DNA of 64,000 nucleotides from Spirodela intermedia (lineage: Eukaryota; Streptophyta; Magnoliopsida; Alismatales; Araceae). A program made the translations under genes and the position numbers. The stretch spans positions 817,001-881,000 of the forward strand of contig LR746278.1 of NCBI GenBank assembly GCA_902729315.2. Reading direction: 5' to 3'. The notes under the pieces are model-generated. The model had not been told where the DNA came from, searched no databases, and worked only from the letters and a program-made list of their open reading frames with translations. Within the stretch, counting starts at the first letter, position 1. Each line of letters starts with the position of its first letter. Shown here piece after piece: positions 47,100 to 59,378 of the stretch.

Positions 47100-49913
47100 A
47101 TGGCTCCCAGAGTTTCGCTGCTCCTCATCCTTCTCCTTCCCGTCCTACTGCAGTTTCCCTGTTTGCAGCCTTCGTCTTCGTCCTCGGTGGTAACTGTCCG
47201 AGAGGACTGTTCCGAAAGCTGCGGCGGCGTCCCCATTCCGTATCCGTTTGGCGTCGGCGAGGGATGTTCCAGGGATTCCAATTTCGACGTATACTGCGAC
47301 AGAACCTCCACGCCTCCGAAGCCTTTACTATTCTCGAATCAGAGCAACGTAGAGATCCTCAGCGTGAGCCTTCTGGAGGGCAAGCTTCGGTTTCCCATGT
47401 TCGTGAGCAAAATATGCTAAAACGACAGCGGGTATCAGATCGGCAACGACAAGAGCAACGAGTGGATCGATCTGAAGGGCTCTAATTATGTGTTCTCGGA
47501 GATGGACAACGTATTCACGGGGATCGGATGCCACACCTTCGCAGTCATCAATGCCACGGGCGAATATACCTGCATAAGTGGCTGTGCTACTCTCTGCAGT
47601 AGCCCGTCCAACACCGTCGACGGTAATTGCACCGGCATGGGTTGCTGCGAGGCCTCCATTCCGGGGGATCTCGACTTCTATCGCCTGCGTTTTCCCACGT
47701 TTATCCAACCGTCTCCGGTTGTCCATTTCAGCGAGTGCAGCTACGCCTTCCTCGTAGAGAAGGAATCGTATGAGTTCAGGAAAAACCATATCTATGACTT
47801 CGACAAATATTCTAAGCAGCTGCCCACAGTGCTCGATTGGGTCGCGGGGAAGGACAAGTGTGAGAAGGCCAAGCTTAAAACAAGCTCGTATGCGTGCATC
47901 AGCGGCTACAGCGAATGCTACGACTCTGCCGATGGCCGTGGATACCGCTGCAATTGCTCAAACGGTTACCAAGGAAACCCTTATCTACGCAACGGATGCC
48001 AAGGTTGGTCTCTCTCCTTCCCTCTCTCTCTCTGTATCTATCTATCTATCTGTCTATCTATCAATCAACCAATCAATCTATCTCCCTCTCTATCTCTCTA
48101 CACATCAAATAATGCTCTTAGATTACGATTCCACTTATCATCATCTTATTATTTTTTGTAGACATCAATGAATGCGACATCCCCAGCAAATGCCCCGCCA
48201 ACAGCAATTGCTTCAACACACTGGGGAACTATATATGCGAGTGTCCGAAAGGCACCATCCATGATCGACTAGAGAATGCTTGCCAGAAGAAAGAATTCAC
48301 GATATTACCATTGGGACTAGGTAGTCCTACATACTTCATTACTGTAAAGATTTGATATATCTATGGCTTTATCCCGTAAACTTTTCATAGAGTTGTATTG
48401 AAAATAAATCCATGATAAGACAACATAAATTCTTTCCGTGGAGAATTGTCTAGTTAGGCTTTTAAACTGTAGTTCTGATGGTTATTGATGACCAAGGACT
48501 ACTCCTTTAGGAAGCCCTCAGATTATCTATTTTTTGCCGTATATCTTTTGGAAATTTACTTATTTCTGTGTATATTTCTGAAATGTTTCTCTTTTGTTGG
48601 CCACTCTTTTTCATGAATCAAACTCCGAACCTCTAGCAATACCTGCACACGTTTGCCTTTGTAATGTATTTCATCTATCTGATTATCTCTCACTTACACT
48701 GGCTTTGAATAAAAATCTCGATCCATTAATATATATAAAAAAAATGGAAAGTAATTCTTCTAATGCATACCCTGAACTACCTTTGGCTTCCGGACGTGCA
48801 GGACTGAGCACTGGGCTTTTCCTTCTGATCATACTTGGATCTTGGATATATTGGGGACTCTACAAAATAAAAATTATGCTTTCAAGGAAGAATTTTTTTG
48901 AAGAAAACGGAGGATTGATGTTAAAAAGCCAGATTTCTTCGTTACCTGGATCAACATTTACCATATTCTCCGTGGGGCAGATCGAGAAAGCAACGAAAAA
49001 GTTTAACAATGAAATGATTATCGGACGAGGAAGACAGGGCATAGTTTACAGAGGAGTTCTGGACAATAGATTGGTGGCCATTAAGAAATCTCGATCCATT
49101 GATGAGAGCCAAAGAAGTGAGTTTGCAAAGGAGATGTTGATCCTCTCCCAAATCAATCACCGGAACATTCTCAAAATATTGGGCTGTTGTTTGGAAGTAG
49201 ACATACCTATTCTGGTTTACGAGTTCATTTCTCACGGCACTCTTTTCCATTACCTCCACGGAGAGAACAAATTTCGCTTATCCTTCCTCGAACGATTAAG
49301 AATCACCATTGAATCTACAGACGCACTAAACTGTCTTCATGCCCAAGCTTCTCCTTCGATTGTCCATGGTGATCTCAAGTCTGCCGATATCCTTCTAGAT
49401 GGTAACCTTGCAGCCAAAATATCCGACTTTGGTGCTTCTAAGATGGCACCCATGGATAAAGACCAGTTTGCTGCATTAGTCCAAGGGACATACGGTTATC
49501 TAGACCCAGAATCCTTGCAAACATATCAATTGACTTCAAAAAGTTATGTCTACAGTTTTGGGGTCATTCTTGCTGACCTAATTACGAGAAGGACGGCACT
49601 ATACTGTGATAGTTTACAAAAGCAGAAGAATCTTGCTTTGGATATCGTTTCTTCAGTGAGAAATAACAGACTGCTAACAATTTTGGATGCCCAGATAGTG
49701 AATGAACATCATATACCATATCTCCACGATGTTGCAATGCTTACATGCCGATGCTTGAGTATGACTGGAGATGATAGCCCAACAATGAAGGAGGTAGTCA
49801 TGGAGCTCGAAGGGATCAGAAGTCTTGTTCTTTCGCAGGGGGTTTTGGATAAAGTTGACGAGGCAGTGCCTTTGCTCGGAGGAGAACTAACTCCTTATGA
49901 AAACAACACGTGA
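47100..49913 (+). pseudogene. Wall-associated receptor kinase (WAK), disrupted
   Basis: Three exons: 47100-48003, 48162-48320, 48802-49913; 725 codons in register. WAKs bind pectin and signal through a cytoplasmic kinase. Domains in order: signal peptide, GUB_WAK pectin-binding domain (CGGVPIPYPFGVGEGC), EGF-like repeat (YRCNCSNGYQGNPYL), EGF-Ca repeat in exon 2 (DINECDIPSKCP), transmembrane helix (GLFLLIILGSWIYWGLY), kinase. A TAA at 47418-47420 (codon 107) sits in FVSKIC-stop-NDSGYQIGND, where a Tyr codon is expected, while the same frame continues undamaged. The kinase keeps GRGRQG, VAIK and DFG but has HGDLKSAD for H-D-K-xN (metal-binding Asn changed to Asp), YVYSFG for DVYSFG and DPES for DPEY. 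The substitutions suggest a pseudogene or pseudokinase; a sequencing error could explain only the stop. Confidence 0.85.
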
Positions 49914-51035
49914 AAATATCTTCACTACGACCAAGTCAGTTGACATTGAGGGAGGTAGATGATCCCTTCATACTCTCAGAGCCTCTCGTGCGTTATGATC
50001 TGATAATGATATCTTGACATGAGTGGTTTCATGTTAACAGACCTTCAGATTTTTCTGTAAATAAAAGTCTCTTATAGTCACATATATTGAATGGAGAGCT
50101 CAAATCTCCTCGTTCATGACGCCTTGAATTCAGTTCAGTTTCCATAATCAGGTGCTCAGAAAAGTAGCTATTGAGCGCAGCCATGGTCGTTGCTATTGAG
50201 TGGAGAGTCTCTCGATTGGAGAGTCCCATCAGGCCAGCAGGAAGTAACCACTGAGTTTGTTGAACTATGTACAATGGTTCATTCTTATTATTCTGTTCTG
50301 TAGAGAACCAATGCCATGTTTTCATTTCCTCTCTTGAAACGAAGGATCTGCCGATGTAAGTTAATTAAATTAATCTACTTATCTGATCGTAATTTTTTGT
50401 AGAGTTGGGGCTTGTCTGAAAATCCTCATGCTCCCTTCCCTGAGGTCTATGCTACACTCTTCATGCACTCAATTCTTGAAGAATAACCTTAGAAGAGATT
50501 GATGACCTAGGGAGATAAAAAACCGACAGTGTAGGTTTTGTCACGTGGACAACATAAACAAGAGTGAATGATGTAGGATAACTACGACAAACACAGGGTG
50601 GATTGACTGAGGGTAATGTAGGGGTGGATAAATCAAGCCACAAAATCACACCATCGATTCGAACTTTTAAATCCGGAGAGAATGATGATAGTGTATCCCC
50701 ATCATGGTTCTTATGTTTATAAAATCATTTATCTCTTTGCTTTTGAACTTGTTGGAAAGATACCTTGAGTTCAACTATTTTTGAGAGGATTTAGAAGAGA
50801 TATGATTTGAATAGCATTGTCATAATCAGCTAAGGAGAAGGTGGGTGGTGTGAGAGATGATTCATAACTTGTTTAAACCTCATCAATAACCCTTATGTGG
50901 TACTTAATTATTACTCTAAGAATTGCAGCATTTGATCAACTTAGACTTCCATTTAATAGAGAGAGAGTAATCGGTGCTTGAATGTTAGAAGCCAACATAA
51001 TAATTTATAGATTTTGTCAATATTGCTGAGAATTT
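49914..51035. other. Intergenic AT-rich sequence downstream of the WAK gene
   Basis: The first few hundred bases may include the WAK 3' UTR. The remainder is AT-rich with only short unrecognised ORFs. Confidence 0.4.
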
Positions 51036-52540
51036 TGTTGAATTATTATATAATAATGTTTTTGATGATGACAAACATATTTCAATAGAGCAAAGTATAC
51101 ATAGTTCACAATGCTTATGATGTAAAAATATTTAAACATAATAAGAAATGTTAATAATCATAGTTTATTTGAGAGACTATTGAACACACATCTATTTAGT
51201 ATTACTAAACACATAAATTGAATATATATTTGTGTATGAAATAATTATAATACATATTGATGTGGAAGATATTTATCTTTATAGAATATGGCACAATACG
51301 AAAGTAATGATAAGTATATCGAAATGAAAGAGACAACAAGGTGCAAAATATGGGTATGAAAGCTCATTCAATCTATTGTGTTCTGGTGATGTTAGATCTT
51401 TATTTTTGTGTGCTTTTGATATTATTTTAATCGATTGAATCCAAATCATTTACTCAAACAAATGTGATTTTCTGAATATTTATGAATATATGTTACAAAT
51501 ATGATATTATTTATGATTTGAATGTAAAATTATCATCTGATCCAAATATGTGTCATCAATACTATTTTAATGATATTGAATTCCTACCGAGTCTACTCTC
51601 AAGTCACAAGATCCAAAATGGATCAATGTGAATTGACATGATTCAGATATGAACATTAAGTAATAAATAAATTACATACTTCTAAAGATATCTGAATCAT
51701 ATTAAGGATATGTTGTATTCGCTTCTTGACGGTTTAAATTTATCTTATTTTAAGAAAAATTAATCATTAAAAATCATATATATTTGATAATATTTTCATA
51801 TGAGATTTATCTATAAATACTAATATCATTCAAAGGGAATATTAGACACAATGATTACCCTTCCCAGCTAATCAACCTCCAACTTGTCATTAACCTGCTA
51901 TCACATGTATTCTAAGCAAGATAAAATGAGGTTCATGTTCATAGCTCAAACAACGTCAAGACATTAATACAAGGACTGGAATGGTAGTGAATGATCCTTC
52001 TCAACTCAGTTGAAGCGTAAAGAACCTTCAATATTCAATCAATATTAAGACAAGAAGAGAACAACAACTACTCAATAGTACACGAAAATTTCATCTGAAA
52101 TTCAAATATTAAAATCTACATCACGTTCGAAAGACTACCTATAGTGAACTCTTTCCATATCTATCATGAGAAACAAACTTGTGATATTATCATTCAAGAG
52201 AGGTGTCCCATTAAATAGTTGTGAGCCACCTAGTGCTGTGAATCTAGAAGAGAATTTCTAGATTAAAATTTGTGGGAGCTGAACCCATTAATTAGTAGTT
52301 GCAATCAGATGATTAGTTCTAGTAGAACCAATTATTCTTGGAGAATGGATGTAGGCAGTGTGCTAAACCACTATAAAAATTAATGAGTTTTAGAGTTATT
52401 CATTTAGGAAAATATTATGGAGAATAAAGGAAGAATAACTAACATACATCCAAAATGAGTCCATAGGAAAGAAAGTCTAGGAATAACTCAATTCAACCCC
52501 TCCTTGATCTTGGTGCAAACCACAATCCAATAACTTTGAC
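51036..52540 (+). mobile_element. Probable copia-type LTR (solo LTR or 5' LTR remnant)
   Basis: The start TGTTGAATTATTATATAATA followed by GTTTTTGATGATGACAAACA resembles the beginning of long plant copia LTRs. Near the other end, GGATGTAGGCAGTGTGCTAA and ACCACTATAAAAAT match the transcript-start region of such LTRs, then AACTCAATTCAACCCC. No second copy or coding region is seen in the window. The end coordinate is approximate. Confidence 0.5.
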
Positions 52541-53410
52541 CACCCTTGAGAGTCATTTGTTCCATGAAACTTGGAGGAGGGTTTGAAACCTGGGTCTGAT
52601 ACTAAAATGGTAAACCCTAATTTTGTAATAGTGCTCGACAATGCATAAATAGTAAAAGATGATGAGGAGAAGGTGTGATAATGACTTAAGTGAAGGGAGA
52701 GAGAAGGAATTACAATGATAAGACATTGTAGTTGCTGCTAAGATGACAAGGTTATAGGAGAAACTCTTCTCTAGTAGACTTCTCACATGGAACATGAGTA
52801 AATGGGAGATAGACTCAAACTAGAACACATGCTCTTTGAGTTCAACTTCCACATTTCTGATGTTGCACGGATGAACATGTGGATCGAATTTGTGCTATTG
52901 AAGGCTCTGAATTTCATAGAGTTATTGTCAACACTATCAAGGAGCTCCAAGTTCTGTAGAGTTATTGTTGATTTCATTATGGAATCGAGTTGCAGGGAAC
53001 CCGTAGATGTCAATGATGCTTTGATTACATTGTTGGTGGCCTTTGCAGGTGCATGCTTTGTGGTAGGAGTCAGGTCATAACTTTAAGGATCAAACATATC
53101 TCTTGTATCGCCGAGTAAACACACCATTGGACCAGCCAAACCAAAGGACAAAAAACCAAGAGATTACCTTTAGAACAACTATGCCGAGGAATATTATTTA
53201 CACCCGTACAACTTTGATATTTTTGTTCTATTAAAAATATGAATGAATAAATAAAAAACATCTAAAAACCCAGGCGGGACCGCCTACGTATTTGAGTTTG
53301 TATCTCATCGATTCTAAACTATTTCCAGTCTACATTAGGGCAGTGTCAGGGTACAAATATGCTCTGAGGGACGCGCGTGGATCGACGGGGAAAGCGGAAA
53401 TGAAGGGGAG

Positions 53411-53450
<40 letters not shown>

Positions 53451-53816
53451 CTCCACTTCTTGCTCCGCTGACCTGCCGGCAGTCAATTGCATTCCCTGGT
53501 CTGGTGGCGGGCCACCCGTCTGTTCTAGGGTGCTCCGAGGTGGTGGGATTCCGGCGGCTTCGAGTCGGCCATCTCAAATTCCAGCCTCTCTCTCTCTCTC
53601 TCTCTCCCATGCATGAACTATGCACAGTACCGCCGTAGACGGCGGCGATCCAGTGGCGTACGGGGAAGGTTCTACTCGCAGCTTCCCGTCAAAACAAAAT
53701 AAGAGGTGGATTTACAGGAGCTGGGGAAAGTTAGGTGCTCACATTGGCAGCGGCCATAGGAAAGAGCTGGCAGGCGATCATACAGGTCAAGTAAAATTCT
53801 CTCTCTCTCTCTCTCA

Positions 53817-53847
<31 letters not shown>

Positions 53848-55830
53848 TATTTCTCTCTCTCTCCTCTCTCCTTAGCCCCCGAGAGGTTACGGCTACTTTT
53901 GGCTCCACGGGGGTAGAGTGAGAAAGCTAAAGATTGGGGGCAATGGGAAGGCAGCGGAGCGCCGCCTTGCCATCTTTTATGAGCGGCGGCGTGAGGAATC
54001 TCCCCGCCCACCGCCGCCGCCGCCGCCGCCTCCTGCAGCCAGCACACCGTTCTCACCCATAACGGCGGCCCTACGGCGGGAATTCTCCTCTACTGGTCTC
54101 CCTCTTTCTCCGAAGTCTGCCCGTTGACTTGGTCGCTTTTCCCTTCATCTTTCATCCATGAAGACTGTTAGCTGTTTGACTTTCGAGAAAGTAGGACATC
54201 CCCCCCTCCTCCCCCCCCCCAGTGCAGAGCCTCTTCACGTCGTCTTCTCTTTCGGTTTTCCTTTTTCTAAAAGAAATCCTCAGCGGCGATGAAAGAGAGG
54301 CTAAGAGAATGACTTTTTGGAATGCATTTTCACAATGGTTTCTCATAAGTGGGCTTCGATCCATTAATGACCCATTAACCATTGTTTTCCAGATGGTTGG
54401 ACTGGCTGGTCCGTTCCATTATCGGCCCATTGAAAAATGGGCAATATATGGATGTCTACTATCCAGTTTTTTCTTCGAGTTAAATAATATTCGTAATATT
54501 AAAAAATTGGTTTAATGTGTACAGGGGAACTAATTTATAAATAATAAACACTAAATGTTATCCGGATAAAGATAATTGAGATACTTTGACATTTTCCCGA
54601 ATACATGTGGTCGTGTAACCGACGGTTTCTATTTCTGGACGCAAAGTCTGACTTGCACCGTTGACATTTTGGCATTAGACTGCGCAGGGGGGATGCAACA
54701 GTGAACAGAGAAAAAATCTGTTAAAAACGCTGGGGAAGAGTCTGCGCGTGTATATTGGTGATGAATCGCGCCGCCTCGAAAAGGTCGGTCCGGTCTCCCG
54801 CCACCCAAGAGTCAAACATCCATTCTCTGGTCAGAGCCGCTCGAGTGCTTTAATGGGGGTTGACTAATTGCCTTCAAGACCGCCTAACTTTGAAGTCAAA
54901 TCGCCGTCATGCTCTTCGTGGTGCGGATTCGCCGGTATTTGCCCGAATTCCTAACATTACAGGGCAAGACCACACGAGAGAGAGAGAGAGAGAGAGAGAG
55001 AAGTGATCTTAGGAAAACCAGAGAGAAAAAAGAGCACATAAATTGTAGGATAGACGTCGAGTCTGAAAACTGGGCCGGGCCGGGATTACTGGACCCTGAT
55101 AAATCGTTTTATTGATTTTTATAATAGAAAAGTAAAATAAAAGCTAATTTTGGGAAAAAAGTAATATAAATTGACGTCACCTGACGTTTATATCCACAGG
55201 AGCTAGTAGTGCGATTGGGGCCGACGTGCGCGTGCTCGTCAACCCCCTCAGCCTCCACCACGCAGTTAAGTGCGGCCGGGGCTGGCTCTCCGACGTGGCC
55301 CACCGGAAGACTGGTCAAAGCTTCCCTCCTTCTGTCTCTCTCTATCTATCGCTCTCTCTCTCTTCTCTTCCTCACTGGTACGCCCACTGTACGTTGAATC
55401 GTATCTTCACGGCGGCGTTCTGATGGGCGGCGTCTCCTCTGGCGGACGCATTTATTAGGTTTTAAGCTGCGAGGTTATCTGACGAACGGTCGCCGCTTCT
55501 AATTACTGCGAACTTGTCGTAGAGAGAATAATCCCGCCGGAAGAGATCTCTGGTGGGGCACCTCCGGCAGGCAAGTGCCCTTGTCCTACGCGGCGGAGGA
55601 GGGCCCACCGTTGACGGCGCCACCTCCTTCCTGGTGGGGTGCCCAGAACTGTGGGTTCCGACCGGATGGCCTTCTTCTGCCGCTCTGTCTTTAAAGGGTG
55701 GAGTCCAAGTGAAGAAGCCGCGTGCTTGAATCAGCCCAGGAGAGACACCGGCCATCGCGGGTGAGCTCCTGCAACCCTATATATATACGAACTCGAGGAG
55801 TTACTTGAAGGAAGAGTGGAAGAGGAGGCT
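52541..55830. other. Intergenic region with repeat remnants
   Basis: At 52590-52602 the plus strand has GGTCTGATACTAA, close to the complement of an initiator-Met primer-binding site (TTGGTATCAGAGC), hinting at a minus-strand LTR element to its right up to about 53080. Microsatellites follow: (GA)n at 53412-53448, (CT)n at 53585-53606, and a compound (TA)n(CA)n at about 53818-53847. A CCGCCG run is at 54013-54030. No gene is supported. Confidence 0.45.
55778..55787 (+). promoter_or_regulatory. TATA box of the 55.8-kb gene
   Basis: TATATATATA lies 44-53 bases upstream of the ATG at 55831, a normal distance for a short 5' leader. Confidence 0.6.
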
Positions 55831-56298
55831 ATGGCGATGGGGGGATTACACTCGGTATCGGCCCTTGTGGCGGCGTGGGGAAGGCGAGTGTCGAGGAAGC
55901 TCCTCGGCGGCGGCGATCGGCGGAGCATCGACCATGCGAAGATCGCCCCGAGCTGGGCGCCGTATCTCAGCCGGCGCATGAGCCTGCTGCCCTTCCGCGG
56001 CGTCGGGAAGAAGGCAGCGGAGGAGGATCGGCGACGGCGGCGGCGGCGGAGGGGAGATTTCGACGAGGAGACGGAGAGCTCTGGCGAGGAAGAGGAGAGG
56101 GGAAAGGAGGACGGGGGAGTGTGGCAGAGGACGATTCTCATGGGCGAGCGGTGCCAGCCGCTGGACTTCTCAGGGGTCATCCACTACGACTCCCAGGGCA
56201 AGCAGCTCTCGGATATCCCACCGCGCTCTCCCCTCCGCAGCCCCCTGCCCAGCTTCTCCATTCCGCCGCCACTCTCCCCTCGTAGAGCCTACAATTAG
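55831..56298 (+). CDS. Conserved plant protein of unknown function (VWQ-ILMGE-C-PLDFSGVI motif)
   Basis: Intronless gene of 155 residues, ATG at 55831. I recognise the C-terminal block VWQRTILMGERCQPLDFSGV followed by IHYDSQGKQLSDIPPRSP as typical of a plant-specific family without an assigned function. The N-terminal part is basic (WGRRVSRKLLGGGDRR), and the middle has an Arg run followed by an acidic EEETESSGEEEERG-like stretch. The end is Ser/Pro-rich with repeated SPLRSPLPSFS-type motifs that could be phosphorylated. There is no signal peptide or membrane segment. GC content is high. Confidence 0.75.
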   Translation: MAMGGLHSVSALVAAWGRRVSRKLLGGGDRRSIDHAKIAPSWAPYLSRRMSLLPFRGVGKKAAEEDRRRRRRRRGDFDEETESSGEEEERGKEDGGVWQRTILMGERCQPLDFSGVIHYDSQGKQLSDIPPRSPLRSPLPSFSIPPPLSPRRAYN

Positions 56299-57466
56299 AC
56301 AGAGAGAGAGAGCACTGCTCATCTCCCCAGCAGTGTTTTCAGAGGATCTGGTCAACGTCGTTGAAGCTGTCTTCTCCGTATTTTGAGAACGCTGATATCT
56401 TCATTGTTTCTGCCCCATTTACGAGTGTTCTTCGAATTTTGTGACTCTTCTTGCATTTGAGATTTGAGAACGGTCAATATCCAGAATCCGCGTTCCAGAA
56501 GGGTCTTGGGGCCCCAGAAATCTAATCCCCCGGTCTGAACTTATGACACTTCAAGACAACCGACTGGCTTCGGCGCCTTCGACGCCGTCGAAGACCCAAC
56601 CGACAGGCTCAAGACGCAACGCATAAGCGGGCCCCATCTGTCCGTCCTCGTCCCCATCTACTCAGCCCCCACTTGGTTCTTGCGTTGACATTCCGTACAG
56701 ATCCATTGCATGTCGGCTGTAAAAAGTAAAGTCGAGAGAGAGAGAGAGAGAGGGATTCTGAACCAGGTGCGTGCCCTGGAAAAAATATCAGATATGAGTT
56801 TTTAATAGTCACTATAAAATGTTAAATTATCTTTCTGTATTTATAAATGCTCTGTATCAATATCCCTACAAACTGTGTTATCCCTACCTTCGGTCAACCC
56901 AATAATATCCATCATATTTTTCCAAATTAAACACGCTTCTTGGTGGTCAACGGCAAACTCAAGGGCAACAAATAACAGGGAACAACGCAGAGTAAATGGA
57001 ACAAAACATAATAATCTGAGGACATTCTTCCATGTTCGGACAACAATCTAATAAGAGGACAACAAACAAAGGGTAACTATGAGGCCCCCAGCTCGGCGGA
57101 TCCAAGTTCCATGGGCGGAACCTCACCACGAGCCTGAGTTCTGACTGAAGAACTCAGGTCAAAGAGGATCTTCGGCGACTGCCATGTCAGGTCAAGTCAA
57201 CTATTTCTCCTCTTCCAAGAGTTGTTCCGATGGTCTGACGGAGGAGATTACCGAATCTAGTAATGATCAAAAAAGGAATGTGAAGGAAGTTCTTCACAAT
57301 AATAAAAGAGCTGAGGAGATAAAATCCCAAGCACGCCACAAAGTCATACCAGGAGTGCTAGAGGAGCCTTCAGTGCATGTTTTTCTAGCATATAAGATCA
57401 ATGACATAAATCTAGTATGTGCCTCTGATCCAAAGTTCCTCCCGGATATCGATCTATCTATCTATC

Positions 57467-57498
<32 letters not shown>

Positions 57499-57910
57499 CT
57501 GATTTTGTTAAGCGATCAAACATGGTGACCCTCTGTGCTTCAAAGCCCTCATAAGGACAATCTATCTAATTGGCGGTTTGATCTCAGAGAGGTTTAGGAC
57601 AGGAGCTTGGAACGGGCTGTGTCTCTTCATGACATCCAGATTATATCCTGATTTCCCAAGAATTTAGGTAGGCCATCTTCTCAATTGAAAAAAATTCCTG
57701 CTGTTTCGAAAATACATTAAATAAATGACCATTTTTTGCATGAATGGTGGTAGAAAAAATATCTAATCGAGACATCCAGATTAAGAGGCAATTTGAAGAA
57801 TTTTTTCCCTTTAATCAAGTTAAATATAACCCAAATAAAGTTACACATAAGCTATGGATGATCAAATAAAGAAAACAAAATCTTCTGATCCTGTGTACCT
57901 TGAGAATGAT
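56299..57910. other. Intergenic region between converging genes
   Basis: It contains the 3' flanks of the two flanking genes, a (GA)n tract at about 56734-56752 and a compound (CTAT)n/(TA)n tract at about 57453-57499. A plus-strand reading at 57184-57528 starts with ATG but runs into the microsatellite and is not recognisable. Confidence 0.5.
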
Positions 57911-59020
57911 TCACATGGACCGTAGGTTCTCGATGATATTACCCAAAGAACAACATAAACCTGCCGCTGAGGCTAGAGAGTCCACAACCCGTCGGATGGA
58001 GCTCATCTCGTCGTGGAAGTGAGAGTTCAACACCAGGTAAGGGTAATGCTCGTCTATCACCATCGCCAATCCTCTGACAACTGATTCGAGAGAAGGAACC
58101 AGTTCACAAAGCTTCAGCCCCAAAGCAGGTCCTGCCTCAGGACAAGGGCAGCCTTCTGGGAATCTCTCATACTTATCCAGCCACTTCCTCAGATATCTAA
58201 CCAAGCCCAGGACCTCCGAACCGCCAAGTCTGGAGATTGCAGAAGACATGACTAGTCCATCCAAATTTGGTGTGCTGAACAGACTGTGCAAACATAATTC
58301 TGAGGAGGAGAAGCCATCATGAGCCATCATCAGCAAAATCGAAGCTTCCCGAGCCAAATTCATCACTTCATCTGGCAATCCCTTCTGCGTTGTCTTCTCT
58401 ACAGCCAGAATTGCCTGGCTCTCCCATTCCTTCCTCACCTTCAGCATACATTCACGAGATCCTCTCGGAGGGGAAAGGAAATACTCAAGTATCAGTAGAA
58501 GTTCCGAAGCCCTGATTTCGGAAACGTGATTCACATAGAGGCAGAGCAAACCTGACCGGTTCTGCTCCACCAGCTTCTCGACAAGATCGTTCGGACCCAG
58601 CCGCCCGATGAGACCACTGAGAATCATTGACTCGAGCGTTTCCCACAGACCAAGGATGACGCAGCCCTCCGCGTACAGTCCCACTAGCTCCCCCCCTACA
58701 ACATCACCCAGCTTCTTATCCGGTAGCGAGCTTAGCAGTCCTCGGAACTCCTCATGGCCGAGAGATTTGCGGTTCTTCAGCTTACGCCTCAACTTCTTCA
58801 CCAGTTTCTCCACCGCCTCGATGCTCTTCACGTCGGTCTCCGGGATTTTCCACCCGACGAGGCGCTTGACCAGTGAGTCGCCGGGAGAATCTCCGCCTTC
58901 AGTCGTCAGGTTGCGGAAGGCCTCGTTGCCATTGAGGAGAACCGGGAAATTCGACACGGCGGAGGTGGGGACGTCGCCGCCACCGGCCGCGGCCCGCGTG
59001 ATGGTCTCGAGGAGCGTCAT
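57911..59020 (-). CDS. Conserved plant protein of unknown function, helical, 369 residues
   Basis: Intronless gene starting at ATG 59020-59018 and ending at TGA 57911. I do not recognise a characterised domain. The protein is rich in Leu and probably all-helical, starting MTLLETITRAAAGGGDVPTS, with a Lys/Arg-rich segment KKLRRKLKNRKS at about residues 73-84, and Leu-rich segments such as SELLLILEYFLSPP and LGLVRYLRKWLDKY. No signal peptide or membrane segment is evident. A clean open frame of this length, with typical codon use and a divergent neighbour, supports a real gene. A nuclear or nucleolar role is possible from the basic patch, but that is only a guess. Confidence 0.78.
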   Translation of the reverse strand: MTLLETITRAAAGGGDVPTSAVSNFPVLLNGNEAFRNLTTEGGDSPGDSLVKRLVGWKIPETDVKSIEAVEKLVKKLRRKLKNRKSLGHEEFRGLLSSLPDKKLGDVVGGELVGLYAEGCVILGLWETLESMILSGLIGRLGPNDLVEKLVEQNRSGLLCLYVNHVSEIRASELLLILEYFLSPPRGSRECMLKVRKEWESQAILAVEKTTQKGLPDEVMNLAREASILLMMAHDGFSSSELCLHSLFSTPNLDGLVMSSAISRLGGSEVLGLVRYLRKWLDKYERFPEGCPCPEAGPALGLKLCELVPSLESVVRGLAMVIDEHYPYLVLNSHFHDEMSSIRRVVDSLASAAGLCCSLGNIIENLRSM

Positions 59021-59378
59021 CAGCTGCTGAGGCCGCTTTCCACAGGACGGGCTGTTAGGGTTTTTAGGGTACCACGGGCACCGGCAAAGACAGGGGGAAG
59101 AAGAAGGCTAGGGTTTCTCGTTTTGAACTAACTAACTCATCATCTAACATTTCTATATAAACCCATAGATACCTTTTAATATGTATTAAAGAATAAAGAT
59201 TATTTATTTGTGTGCATACTTTAAAAACTCTTGCTAATGCGCCCAGTGTTAGTATCTGTACGGTCTCTGCCTTGGGAAGGAAGCTTTTGTTCGGAGAGAA
59301 GAGGTTGAAACGGAAGAAGAAGACGGACAGCCGGTGGGAGCATCGGGAGTAGCAGCAGCAGCAGGGGAGGGAGAAGCC
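59021..59378. promoter_or_regulatory. Short divergent promoter between the 369-residue protein gene and UMP1
   Basis: Only 358 bp separate the two start codons, so the genes share one upstream region. Telo-box-like motifs TTAGGGTTTTTAGGG (59052-59066) and CTAGGGTTT (59108-59116) lie near the minus-strand gene and are common in plant genes for translation and proteostasis. Confidence 0.65.

Noticed and set aside
57184-57528. Plus-strand ATG ORF of 114 codons
   Set aside because: The last third is a translated (CTAT)n/(TA)n microsatellite and the first part has no recognised similarity.
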